A stretch of 64,000 nucleotides of DNA from Verrucomicrobiota bacterium (GTDB taxonomy: Bacteria > Verrucomicrobiota > Verrucomicrobiia > Opitutales > Opitutaceae): contig JAEYWP010000021.1 in NCBI GenBank assembly GCA_023428905.1, positions 1 to 64,000 of the forward strand, given 5' to 3'. Below are positions 18,068 through 25,999 of this stretch, piece after piece; position 1 is the stretch's first letter, and each line of letters starts with the position of its first letter. Both the position numbers and the translations under genes were made by a program. The notes beneath the pieces were generated by a model that did not search any database, had not been told where the DNA came from, and was given only the letters and a program-made list of their open reading frames with translations.

Positions 18068-18528
18068 TCGAGCATGATAACTCGGCAGGTCGGTGCGTAA
18101 AGCGCAGCACACGTGCTTTGCGGCTGAAAGATGCCTAGCGAGCCATGAAGGGAACGTCCGCCGCCCGAAAGCGGGGCATTTTCGTCGACCGTTGGATCGC
18201 GCAAGCGCACCAGGGCCGGCTGGGAGAACGACCGGAGCGGCTCTCGGGGGTGAGCGTGGACGAAGGCAGGAGGGACGCTCCCATGCGCGACTGGACGGCT
18301 TCCCAAGCGACTGTTGCAGTGCGGGTTGCAGTAAGGCCCAGACTGATACGGCCGCGGCATGTTCTGGAAGGGGTTCAGGCGATGGGAACACTATGGCCAC
18401 AGGTGGTCTAGCGGCTAAACCGCTCTCCCTCAGGAGATCAGGCGTACTGAAGCTGACGAAAATGTCAGCCAGCGCCGGATTCCGTGCGGGAGATGCTCCA
18501 CCACCAACTCGTCAATGAGAGGAAGTCT
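18068..18528. other. Divergent control region of the copper island
   Basis: About 460 bp between the sigma-factor start (minus strand) and the copper-protein start (plus strand). Open frames here lack homology. It should hold the promoters of both directions. A strong ribosome site (GAGAGGAAG) precedes 18529. No sigma-factor recognition box could be assigned with confidence. Confidence 0.5.
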
Positions 18529-18873
18529 ATGTCACACGAACGTTATGAACACTGCATCGAGGAATGCCTCGCGTGCATGCAGGAATGCGAACACTGCGCC
18601 ACCGCTTGTTTGCAGGAGAAGGATGTCAAGATGATGGCTAGGTGTATCCAGCTGGATCGTACGTGCTCGGAGGTTTGCGCGTTCGCGGCCCGGGAAATGT
18701 CGAGGGGATCGGAATTCGCGGAACGAGTCTGCCGCCTTTGTGCCGAGATTTGCGAGGCCTGCGGCAACGAATGTCGCCGACACAAAATGGATCACTGCCA
18801 GCGCTGTGCCGACGCCTGCGAGCGATGCGCGGAAGCGTGCCGGGAAATGTCCGGAGCGGAATCGCACGCGTGA
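18529..18873 (+). CDS. Four-helix-bundle copper-binding protein (DUF326/Csp type)
   Basis: 114 aa protein with 19 Cys residues in CxxC, CxxxC and similar spacings along amphipathic helices (ECLACMQECEHCATACL, VCRLCAEICEACGNEC, CQRCADACERCAEAC). In copper storage proteins such Cys line the inside of a four-helix bundle and bind many Cu(I) ions. There is no signal peptide, so it is likely cytosolic, as in Csp3-type members. The start at 18529 has a good GAGAGGAAG site; an in-frame upstream extension (MREMLHHQLVNERKS) is not conserved-looking. Together with the P1B ATPase and Cys-tailed sigma factor it forms a copper-handling group. Confidence 0.93.
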   Translation: MSHERYEHCIEECLACMQECEHCATACLQEKDVKMMARCIQLDRTCSEVCAFAAREMSRGSEFAERVCRLCAEICEACGNECRRHKMDHCQRCADACERCAEACREMSGAESHA

Positions 18874-18888
18874 ACCCGAAGATCCTGC

Positions 18889-19125
18889 ATGCACGCCGTA
18901 TTTGGCGGGCGTGTTCTCTACAGTCATCACCAAACCCCAGAACCTCATGAATCCGCGGTATCTGCGGCCATCGCAGTCGAGTGCCTTAACCAAGCCTATC
19001 ACCCTGAGATGCTGAACAGGTGTGCGCTGATGCTCGGCATGCAGGGCGATGAGAGCGCGCAACTGCGGATCTGGCTCCAGCAGTGGTACGGAATCAACGA
19101 TCTCGATCGAAGCGATCGGACCTGA
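18889..19125 (+). CDS. Truncated DUF305-like protein
   Basis: 78 aa frame starting 16 bp after the copper-protein gene. Residues about 30-70 (AVECLNQAYHPEMLNRCALMLGMQGDESAQLRIWLQQWYGIND) match the C-terminal half of DUF305, including the Q-x-x-E and W-L-x-x-W-Y-G ending. The N-terminal half, which normally carries HHxxA and the first helices, is replaced by a short unrelated lead (MHAVFGGRVLYSHHQ). DUF305 proteins are common beside copper-resistance genes. It may be a remnant left by a deletion that joined it to the Csp gene, or a short functional form. A strong terminator follows. Confidence 0.55.
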   Translation: MHAVFGGRVLYSHHQTPEPHESAVSAAIAVECLNQAYHPEMLNRCALMLGMQGDESAQLRIWLQQWYGINDLDRSDRT

Positions 19126-19136
19126 TTCACCGGTTT

Positions 19137-19170
19137 GCGCCCGCCTTCGAAAACGGGAGGCGGGCGCTTT
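19137..19170 (+). terminator. Intrinsic terminator after copper genes
   Basis: Perfect 10-bp stem GCGCCCGCCT / AGGCGGGCGC with an 11-nt loop and a short TTT, 11 bp after the DUF305-like stop. It closes the Csp-DUF305 transcript. Confidence 0.85.
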
Positions 19171-19311
19171 CGATCGGCGGCGATAGGGAATGGCTGCTCG
19201 AAGGGCGGCCCGATGCAACGGTTGGGAGTTGAGACGTGACCCCCTCAGGTGGTTCACGCTCGCGCTACCCGCAATGCTTGTCAGTCTCCCCTGCCACCTC
19301 AACCCCCGCCT

Positions 19312-20502
19312 ATGCCCCTTCGCTACTTGCCCTGCCTTGGTCTCTGCGCACTGGTCTTTGCGTCATGCCTCCGTGCCCAACAGGCCCACGTGAACCTGGA
19401 TTGGGACCCACACCGCAACGCGGAGAATCTCACGCCGTTCAGCGCCTCGCTCAACTCCCCCGAAGTGCACGCCGATCGCACGGTGACGTTTCGGATCCAG
19501 GCGCCCGAGGCCAAGAGCGTGGAGCTCAACGGCGCGGTTCTGGCCGCCCTTGGCCGCAATTGGGGAGAGACCCTGCCCTTCACGCGTAACGAGGCGGGGC
19601 TCTGGACGCTGACTCTCGGACCGCTACGGCCCGATATCTACGCCTATTTGATCCGAATTGACGGTGTGCAGGTGGCTGACCCCAACAACGCCATCGCCGC
19701 CTCGACGGGCATGCCGCCGTACAGCCAACTGGTGGTCCACGGTGACGCGCCGGCCTACTACGATGCGCGGCCCGTGCCCCACGGTACCACCACGCGGCAC
19801 ATCTATCATTCCGACGTCACCGGTGGGGCGCGGGATCTGTACGTGTATACGCCACCCGGCTACGACCGCTCGAAGGTATACCCCGTGCTCTATCTCGTCG
19901 GCGGCAGCGGAGAGTTGCCCCACAACTGGATCCATGACGGGCGGATCAATTTCATCCTGGATAACCTCCTGGCGGAGAAGAAGGCGGTGCCGATGGTGAT
20001 CGTCATCCCCAATAACCAGGTGGTGCACCGGAACCATCCGCGGCACGTGGAGCTTACCTTTGAGAAGTTCGGTGCCGAACTGCGACAGCACGTCCTGCCG
20101 TTGGTGGAAGGCTCGTATTCGGTTCGTCGCGACCCGCGCGGGCGGGCCCTCGCCGGCCTCTCGATGGGCGGCCGCCATACGATGTTCGTGGGCTTCAACG
20201 CGCTCGATCTTTTCGCGTCGTTCGGCGTGTTGAGCGCGGGGGACACGGACAGCGAAAGCTCGCTCGACCGGTTTCTGAACACACCTGACGTTAACGCGAA
20301 AATCGACTACCTCTTTGTCGGGCTGGGAACCCTTGAGGCAGCCGGACGCTTCGGCGAGCGCAGTCAGAACCTCCACGCCGCACTGACGAAGCACGGCATC
20401 GAGCATGAGTATTATGTGGGCGGCCACGGCGCGCACGACTGGTCGACCTGGCGCCACCTCATGCACGAACGCTTCCTCCCAAACCTTTGGCGTCAGCCGT
20501 GA
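19312..20502 (+). CDS. Secreted CE1-like esterase with N-terminal sandwich domain
   Basis: 396 aa exported esterase (esterase D/CE1 superfamily), probably releasing acetyl or feruloyl groups from xylan. The ATG at 19312 gives MPLRYLPCLGLCALVFASCLRAQQ, a signal peptide. A CBM48/E-set-like domain follows (TVTFRIQAPEAKSVELNG, GLWTLTLGPLRPDIYAYLIRIDG). The alpha/beta-hydrolase domain has DLYVYTPPGYDRSKVYPVLYLVGG, the nucleophile elbow GLSMGGR, and late acid/His candidates including GGHGAHDWSTW, the usual CE1 catalytic His. A copy of the dispersed 29-bp repeat starts 29 bp after the stop. Confidence 0.9.
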   Translation: MPLRYLPCLGLCALVFASCLRAQQAHVNLDWDPHRNAENLTPFSASLNSPEVHADRTVTFRIQAPEAKSVELNGAVLAALGRNWGETLPFTRNEAGLWTLTLGPLRPDIYAYLIRIDGVQVADPNNAIAASTGMPPYSQLVVHGDAPAYYDARPVPHGTTTRHIYHSDVTGGARDLYVYTPPGYDRSKVYPVLYLVGGSGELPHNWIHDGRINFILDNLLAEKKAVPMVIVIPNNQVVHRNHPRHVELTFEKFGAELRQHVLPLVEGSYSVRRDPRGRALAGLSMGGRHTMFVGFNALDLFASFGVLSAGDTDSESSLDRFLNTPDVNAKIDYLFVGLGTLEAAGRFGERSQNLHAALTKHGIEHEYYVGGHGAHDWSTWRHLMHERFLPNLWRQP

Positions 20503-20810
20503 CGCGCGAGTGCTTCCCCGCTGCGCGGCATTAAGGGGTCACGTCTTGACTCTTGACAACTATGGATTGGGCAAGGCCTTTATCCATGAAGAAAGCAAAC
20601 GGTATCCGGTTGTTGGCGACCTCCCTGACCGGCCTTTTACCTGGTGCTCCACTCGATGCGGCAGCTCGGCAGCACGTCATTTGATTTCCAGCCTTCTTTT
20701 GTGGAGAAAGACCCATGTTTTGACCCCAGGCGCGAGGTGCCCCGGTCAGGGCCTTGAAGATCCGATTTCGCACCCTTAGGCGGACGTGCAACCCAACCTC
20801 CCGCCTGCCA
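20503..20810. other. Intergenic stretch with repeat copy R1
   Basis: About 310 bp between the convergent esterase and methyltransferase genes. It holds repeat copy R1 near its left end and otherwise nothing recognisable. Confidence 0.6.
20531..20559 (+). repeat. Dispersed 29-bp repeat, copy R1
   Basis: Reads TTAAGGGGTCACGTC then TTGACTCTTGACAA. Consensus of the family is TTAAGGGGTCAYGTC plus TTGACTCTTGACAA; the second half is an imperfect palindrome (TGTC..GA.TC..GACA). This copy lies 28 bp after the esterase stop and has no clear inverted partner. Confidence 0.9.
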
Positions 20811-21383
20811 CTACGTCTTCCGAAGGCGCAGGCCAAAATGCCAGGGCGGGAGCAAAAACGGTGAGGCCTCAACGCGCAGGCTGGGAACCTCGCGCGCCCA
20901 GGCCTCGATCTGTGCGGGGGTCGGCCGGATCTCCCGGCTGGGTCCGCGCGGTGTCTCGATGTCGCTTCTCCAGTGAATCACAGCGACGAGTCCCCCACTC
21001 ACCAGAATACGCGCCGCCTCGCGAAGCATCCCCACGGGGCGCTCGCCGTGAAGTATGTTAAACAGCACGACAGCGCCGCAGGCACCCTCCGGCAGTCCAA
21101 AGCCGCTCGCGAATACGTCGCGTTGCTCAGCACGAATGTTCAACACGCCACGCTGATGCGCCCGCAGCCGGGTGGCTTCGACCATCACAGGGTCAATGTC
21201 GTAGGCGTGAACCGTGACACGGGTGCGCTGCGCGACCGGCAGGGTGAAAGTGCCATAACCACAACCCAGCTCCGCGACGGCTCCGGTGCTCGTCCCGATG
21301 GCAAACGCGTCCAGAATTCCCTCAACGTTGAAGAGCGTTTCCCAGTATGCCTGCTCGGGCATCCCGCTTTCACGGTATTTCAT
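20811..21383 (-). CDS. Class I SAM-dependent methyltransferase
   Basis: 190 aa enzyme of unknown substrate. The ATG at 21383 begins MKYRESGMPEQAYWETLFNV; a longer frame upstream adds an Arg/Ser/Thr-rich lead that looks untranslated. SAM-binding motif I is AELGCGYGTFTLPVA, followed by HAYDIDPVMVE (motif II acid), AEQRDVF, and GAVVLFNILHGE with REAARILVSGGLVAVIHW as the post-motif strands. The family is UbiE/COQ5-like in layout, but nothing points to a pathway. It stands alone between convergent and tandem neighbours. Confidence 0.88.
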   Translation of the reverse strand: MKYRESGMPEQAYWETLFNVEGILDAFAIGTSTGAVAELGCGYGTFTLPVAQRTRVTVHAYDIDPVMVEATRLRAHQRGVLNIRAEQRDVFASGFGLPEGACGAVVLFNILHGERPVGMLREAARILVSGGLVAVIHWRSDIETPRGPSREIRPTPAQIEAWAREVPSLRVEASPFLLPPWHFGLRLRKT

Positions 21384-21473
21384 CGTTTGCGTCCTGGTAG
21401 GCCTGCCACTGCGCCTCGTCGCCGAGGGTACCGTAGGTGCGCTCACCGATGCACGGGTTCAACACTTCCGCCC

Positions 21474-22328
21474 TCATTGCGGGCGTTTTCCTGGAAGGGG
21501 GAGCGTCAGGGGGACGGGCTGAATCTCCACCGTAATTGTGTCGGTGTAGACTCCACCCGTGCCGAGTTCGAATGTGCGCTGTGTCTTAAAGCGAAAGATC
21601 CATTGGTCGCCCTGGCCCTCGGTGGTGGCGCCAACACCCGGCGGACGAAAACCTCCGAGTCCCGGAAGGGTCTCCTTGGCGGCCGTCATGTCGTAGAGCA
21701 TCGCCAATTGCTCGTCTCCAGGGCGTTCACCTAACACCGGGAAAATCGTGTGTTCCCCTTCGCTCACAAAGCCTTCGTCAGCGTCAAATTTTACGGGAGT
21801 TGGCCAAAGCAGGATGTGGTCAGCTTCCTCAACTCCGGGCATACGGGGGTAGTCACTCTTTACGACGCCTCGGAGATGCATTCGCGCGGTGAACGTCGCT
21901 AATAGCCCCGGGCCGAAAAAGCCGGCGGGTTTTACTTCCTTGAGCTGCAGGTCGCTCTCGCTCCTCAACTCCGTGCGCATCACCGCCGTGGCGGTGTAGG
22001 TCCTGGGACCATCCTCTTGGGTGACGTCCGCCTCCAATGTCGCTTCGCCGCCCAACCCGATTGAGGTCTCGTAGTCATCGTTGACGTAATACGCGGGCAG
22101 CGTTTCTCCGCCTCGCGGCTTCACCCGGACCATCACCTGGTCGAGCGTCGCGTGCATCGAGAAGACAAACTTCCCCTCGCGCGCCGTGGCGCTGGTACCC
22201 GCGCGCGTGTAGGAGATCACCGCGCGCAGCTGCACCCAATCCACCCTTTGTCCGACGGCCGTGGAGATGACGACTGCCTGGACCAGGAGCAGTTGCGCCG
22301 AGAGTTTGCACCAACTTGAGACGGTCAT
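21474..22328 (-). CDS. Secreted protein of unknown function
   Basis: 284 aa. I do not recognise a family. The ATG at 22328 gives MTVSSWCKLSAQLLLVQAVVISTAVGQ, a signal peptide; extending to 22430 would run the frame through repeat copy R2 and is rejected. The mature protein is mostly beta, with repeated TxxAxMR / FTARMHLRGVV patterns and a tail of alternating polar residues ending LPLPGKRPQ. It may be a periplasmic beta-sandwich. It sits 91 bp upstream of the methyltransferase on the same strand, so the two may be co-transcribed. Confidence 0.7.
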   Translation of the reverse strand: MTVSSWCKLSAQLLLVQAVVISTAVGQRVDWVQLRAVISYTRAGTSATAREGKFVFSMHATLDQVMVRVKPRGGETLPAYYVNDDYETSIGLGGEATLEADVTQEDGPRTYTATAVMRTELRSESDLQLKEVKPAGFFGPGLLATFTARMHLRGVVKSDYPRMPGVEEADHILLWPTPVKFDADEGFVSEGEHTIFPVLGERPGDEQLAMLYDMTAAKETLPGLGGFRPPGVGATTEGQGDQWIFRFKTQRTFELGTGGVYTDTITVEIQPVPLTLPLPGKRPQ

Positions 22329-22380
22329 GCGACTCGCCGGATGGCAAGGCACCGGAGGCGAGGCAACAGGATTCGACGGG

Positions 22381-22407
22381 AAGGGGTCATGCCTTGACCC
22401 TTGACAA
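22381..22407 (+). repeat. Dispersed repeat, copy R2 (diverged)
   Basis: Reads AAGGGGTCATGCC then TTGACCCTTGACAA, three changes from consensus. Lies between the ktrA stop (72 bp away) and the start of the unknown secreted protein. No inverted partner. Confidence 0.85.
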
Positions 22408-22478
22408 AAACGCGTATGAGACCTCCCCACGGCATGGATACAGACGGTGTGGCGAGCCCGTCGTCTCGTTGTGCCTTG

Positions 22479-23159
22479 TCATGCGTTCAGGAACGCGTGC
22501 ACGCGAGTCTCTTCTCCGAACAGGACCAAGAGGTCTTCCTGCTCAAAGCGGTAGTCGGCAGGCGGGACGCCGATCAGTTCATGCGCGCGCTCCCGGGCAA
22601 AAATTCGCGCCGCCGGAGCAGACGCCTTCTTTACCGTGACGAGGTTGATTTTGTAGTTCTTCCGCAAGCCTGCCTCCTCGAGGGAGCGCCCGATCAGCCA
22701 GTCGGGAAGCTTGGCTTCAACAATGATAAAACCGCCCGTCAGGTCCAAACTGTTGAGCACCCCCCGCACGAGCGACTGCGCCATACGCTGCGCGGACTCG
22801 GCCTCGGGCATGATGAGCTCCTCGATCTTCATCAAGCGAAGCAGCTTCTCGTGAATCGGGTTGATTACGCGTGCAATGATTCGCTTCACGCCGCACTCCT
22901 GGAGATTCCCGACGGTCAACAGCGATGCCTCGAAGCCTTCGCCGATGGCGACGACGACAGCGTCCATATCGGCCAGTGGAAGACGGTCGAGGGTCTCGCG
23001 TTGGGACGTATCTGCGATGACCGCATGGCTGACGTCGTCCTTCACCGCGTCCACTTTGGCAGGCAGGATGTCCACCGCGAGTACCTCGACCCGCGCTCGC
23101 GCTAGCGTCAAAGCGAGGTTCTTGCCGAAGTAGCCGAGTCCGATGATGCAGAATTTCAT
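22479..23159 (-). CDS. ktrA: Potassium uptake regulatory subunit (KtrA/TrkA family)
   Basis: 226 aa cytosolic RCK protein gating the K+ channel subunit encoded just upstream. RCK_N Rossmann motif at the start, MKFCIIGLGYFGKNLALTLA, with an acidic ribose-binding VDILPAKVD; ADTSQRETL and VVVAIGEGFEAS complete the nucleotide site. RCK_C from about 140 (GFIIVEAKLPDWLIGRSLEEAGLRKNYKINLVTVKK). The start at 23159 lies 2 bp beyond the ktrB stop, so the pair is translationally coupled. Length fits KtrA (about 220 aa) rather than the double-length TrkA. Confidence 0.94.
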   Translation of the reverse strand: MKFCIIGLGYFGKNLALTLARARVEVLAVDILPAKVDAVKDDVSHAVIADTSQRETLDRLPLADMDAVVVAIGEGFEASLLTVGNLQECGVKRIIARVINPIHEKLLRLMKIEELIMPEAESAQRMAQSLVRGVLNSLDLTGGFIIVEAKLPDWLIGRSLEEAGLRKNYKINLVTVKKASAPAARIFARERAHELIGVPPADYRFEQEDLLVLFGEETRVHAFLNA

Positions 23160-23161
23160 GG

Positions 23162-24907
23162 TCAGGAAATGATGAGGGAGCCTTCGGGGTAACCGATACT
23201 GGCGGCGCGGTCCTTGCGCAGGATGCCAAGGGCGATGTAGAGGACGCCGATTCGCCCCACGAGCATGCTCGCCATGATGATCGCCTTTCCGCTCACCGGC
23301 AGCTCCGCCGTGATGCCGCGGCTCAGGCCTACGGTGGAAAACGCGCTCACCACCTCGAAGGCGACGTCGAGCGGCTTGTGCGTGGGCATGGCCCAGGCGA
23401 GCAGGATCGTCGATGCGGCGATCCACCCCAGGGCGAGCAACGCCACCGCGAAGGCCCGATTTGCCATCACCGCTGGAATTTTCCGGCGGAACGCGACCAG
23501 GTCGCCGTCGGGCTCCTTCATGATCCTTAACGTGTTGAGCAGTGCCACGGCAAACGTAGTGGTCTTGATGCCCCCGGCGGTGCTGGCAGGGCTACCGCCC
23601 ACAAACATGAGGGCGATCATGGCAAAGACCGTAGATGGCAGGAGAGCGTCGATCGGAACCGTATTGAAGCCGGCAGTACGTGCCGTGACGGAATTAAACA
23701 GCGCTGACATCCAGGCGGGCGCCTCACCTCCTCCGGCGGCGCCCTTCGGCTCGAAAGCGTAGATGGCAAGCGCACCTCCCACGACCAGAAGGGCCGTCGT
23801 TGCGAGCACGAGTTTGGTGTGCAAGGTGAGGCGCAGGGGCCTCTGGCCCCGAGCCCCGGATCTGGAAGAAAGGTGGTCCCACAGGTTTTTCAGCACGGGG
23901 AAACCCAGGCCGCCGACTATAATCAAGACCATGATCACCCCTTGAAAAGGCAGGTGTGAGCGCGTCAGCGGATCCTGCAGGCCCGCACTGTAAACGGAGA
24001 AACCCGCGTTGCAGAACGCCGATACAGCGTGGAACAGGCTCACAAACCAATCACCGGGCACACAGGCGTGAAGGAGCACAGCGCCCACCAGTTCGAATGC
24101 GAGCGTCATGCCCACGATGGCGAACAGACTTCCGGTGACGCGTCCCACGTATTCCTCGTTGAGGAATTCCAGCAGGAGGGCGCGGTCCTTGATCGTGATC
24201 CCGCTGCCAAAGATCGCGACGAAGAAATAGGTAAACGTCATCAACCCCAGACCGCCCAGTTGAAAGAGCAGCATGAGGATGCCGTGGCCGAACGGAGTGA
24301 AGGCCGTCGCGGTGTCGACCACGATAAGCCCGGTGACACAAACGGCGCTCGTGCTGGTGAAAAGCGCGTCCAGCCATGTCAACTCCCCCGTCGCAGCGTT
24401 GGGCAGCTTCAGAAGGAGCGTGCCGGCCACGATCAAGCCCACGTAGCTGGAGATGAGGATGACACGTGGAGAGATTCGGGCGAAGGCAAGGAACTCGTTG
24501 AAATGCAAGATGCGCTTTGCCAGCGCCACCAGCACCACCAAGTGCAATGTCGTCAGGTAGAGAGTGTCCCAGCCAGCGATGGCAAAGGTTCCCCACGCCG
24601 CTGCGAGTCTCGGCAGGAGCGGTTGCTCGAAGGCGAGGAGGAGGAACAAAGCCGCAAAACCTGCGACGCGCCGCAGCGTCATCCACCGTGCGCGCAGCAA
24701 ATCCAGGTCGAGGATGGAGCGGAGCAACTGGACGGTGACAATAATCCAAAGCGTCACGCGGACCGCGAAGAGAATGCGGAACTGAGCATCCGGGGGGACG
24801 GGGAAGCCAAACTCGAACAGGAGAAGCCCGAGCGCACCCATTCCGCTCACGAGCGTAGAGAGGTCGAGAGCACGGCGGAGCGTTCGCGCTTGAGATAAAT
24901 ATGCCAT
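23162..24907 (-). CDS. ktrB: Potassium transporter membrane subunit (KtrB/TrkH family)
   Basis: 581 aa inner-membrane K+ channel-like subunit. The ATG at 24907 (MAYLSQARTLRRALDL) is preferred over an open extension to 25084, which lacks membrane or family character. About three extra N-terminal helices precede the standard four M1-P-M2 units. Selectivity-filter loops are visible: TSTSAVCVTGLIVVDTATAF, AVSAFCNAGFSVYSAG, SVTARTAGFNTV and VVSAFSTVGLSRG, each with the central Gly. It is first in a two-gene operon with ktrA. The extra N-terminal helices are seen in some Bacteroidetes/Verrucomicrobia TrkH homologues. Confidence 0.94.
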   Translation of the reverse strand: MAYLSQARTLRRALDLSTLVSGMGALGLLLFEFGFPVPPDAQFRILFAVRVTLWIIVTVQLLRSILDLDLLRARWMTLRRVAGFAALFLLLAFEQPLLPRLAAAWGTFAIAGWDTLYLTTLHLVVLVALAKRILHFNEFLAFARISPRVILISSYVGLIVAGTLLLKLPNAATGELTWLDALFTSTSAVCVTGLIVVDTATAFTPFGHGILMLLFQLGGLGLMTFTYFFVAIFGSGITIKDRALLLEFLNEEYVGRVTGSLFAIVGMTLAFELVGAVLLHACVPGDWFVSLFHAVSAFCNAGFSVYSAGLQDPLTRSHLPFQGVIMVLIIVGGLGFPVLKNLWDHLSSRSGARGQRPLRLTLHTKLVLATTALLVVGGALAIYAFEPKGAAGGGEAPAWMSALFNSVTARTAGFNTVPIDALLPSTVFAMIALMFVGGSPASTAGGIKTTTFAVALLNTLRIMKEPDGDLVAFRRKIPAVMANRAFAVALLALGWIAASTILLAWAMPTHKPLDVAFEVVSAFSTVGLSRGITAELPVSGKAIIMASMLVGRIGVLYIALGILRKDRAASIGYPEGSLIIS

Positions 24908-25410
24908 GGAGGTGGGTGTCGCTCGGTCCCACGCCTGGGTGCGTGCCGAAGCCGAGATCTGTAGGGCGACCACCGCGACACGCTGCGGGCGGCAGGTGCT
25001 GGCGTGGATCACCTTCCTAATGCCGACGAGGTTAGCTGACGGGTTAGGTGCTAGGAAGTCACCCCGGCCGTGGTGGCCGTTCACCCCTGCCGCAGCCCGA
25101 CGGGCGCAGCGATTTGGGTCCCCCGCGCCGACCTCCAGGAAGCAAGGTCGACTTAGGCTGCGTATCCAAAGAACTCCGCCACCTGATGCGGCGGGCGGCT
25201 GACGATCAAGTCTACGTGCCTCGGAAAGTCAAAACCCGTCACACGAACGGCCGATGTCCGCGCCGCTTGAGGAATAGCCGTCCGGCTGTATCGCCAGCGG
25301 GGACAACATCTTCCGCCCCATGCATCCGCAACGGATCCGTATCGACGCAGGGTCCTCCCACTTGCCTGAAAGCCGCTTCGGGATGAATTGCGCTGCAAAG
25401 CGCAGCAACC
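24908..25410. other. Intergenic, nothing recognised
   Basis: About 500 bp between the divergent ktrB and DUF5069 starts. It should contain both promoters. No RNA element such as a K+-responsive c-di-AMP (ydaO-type) riboswitch could be recognised by eye. Confidence 0.5.
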
Positions 25411-25872
25411 ATGCAAAAAAACCTCCATCCCTACGATCTCACCCAGCGGCCGCCGCGCAGTTGTTATGTCCGCCTTGGCGGATACGTCATTCTCCCGCGG
25501 TTGATCGATAAAGCCCGCGCCTCCCTCGCTGGAAAGCTGGGCGCTTACTACGATGGCCCCGAGGGCATGAACGGACATTTTCTGCGCTTCGTGGGCATCG
25601 ACTACGCTGACCTTAGGCGCGTGATTGCCGACGGGCTCGGCGACGCAGAGATTCTGGCTTGGATCACCGAACACGCCCTCCACCCGCGTCAGCCTTGGGA
25701 GATCGCGGCGTGGAGCGCGTACCAGGCCAACCGGCCTGTCGACAGCGACGCCGAAACGCTCGAGCAGTTCGCCCAGTCCATGCGGCAGCTGCACGCCGAT
25801 CGGGAAGACATCAAGACGCGCTTCGACTTCCTGGATCTCGACGATCACTGCGCTTTCGGCGGACCAGCTTAG
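25411..25872 (+). CDS. DUF5069 family protein
   Basis: 153 aa cytosolic protein of unknown function. Shows the family pattern: MQKNLHPYDLTQRPPRSCYVRLGGYVILPRLIDKARA at the start, then GKLGAYYDGPEGMNGHFLRFVGI, followed by an all-helical middle (AEILAWITEHALHPRQPWEIAAWSAYQ) and a C-terminal DLDDHCAFGG. DUF5069 is common in Verrucomicrobia and Planctomycetes. The stop lies 2 bp before repeat copy R3. Confidence 0.88.
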   Translation: MQKNLHPYDLTQRPPRSCYVRLGGYVILPRLIDKARASLAGKLGAYYDGPEGMNGHFLRFVGIDYADLRRVIADGLGDAEILAWITEHALHPRQPWEIAAWSAYQANRPVDSDAETLEQFAQSMRQLHADREDIKTRFDFLDLDDHCAFGGPA

Positions 25873-25874
25873 CC

Positions 25875-25902
25875 TAAGGGGTCATGTCTTGACTATTGAC
25901 AA
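25875..25902 (+). repeat. Dispersed repeat, copy R3 (left end of pair with R4)
   Basis: TAAGGGGTCATGTC then TTGACTATTGACAA. Begins 2 bp after the DUF5069 stop and faces R4 at 28602-28630, bounding 2.76 kb. Confidence 0.9.
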
Positions 25903-25999
25903 ACGATATCCCAGCGGTGTCGTTCCCGGTCTGAGCAATCGCGTGACCGCCAGAACCCGTGCACCCTCCTGCTATGTCTGCGCACCGGGAGCACTGTAT

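Noticed and set aside
18145..18411. Open frame of 88 codons upstream of the copper protein
   Set aside because: Arg/Ala-rich, no ribosome site or homology; more likely the control region of the copper genes.
20700..20740. Possible inverted partner of repeat R1 (AAAGACCCATGTTTTGACCCC region)
   Set aside because: Only the seven bases GGGGTCA match the repeat on the minus strand; the rest of the 29-bp unit does not align, so R1 is treated as unpaired.
25153..25848. 231-codon open frame on the minus strand under the DUF5069 gene
   Set aside because: It is antisense to a recognised family and has no homology of its own; typical shadow frame in GC-rich DNA.
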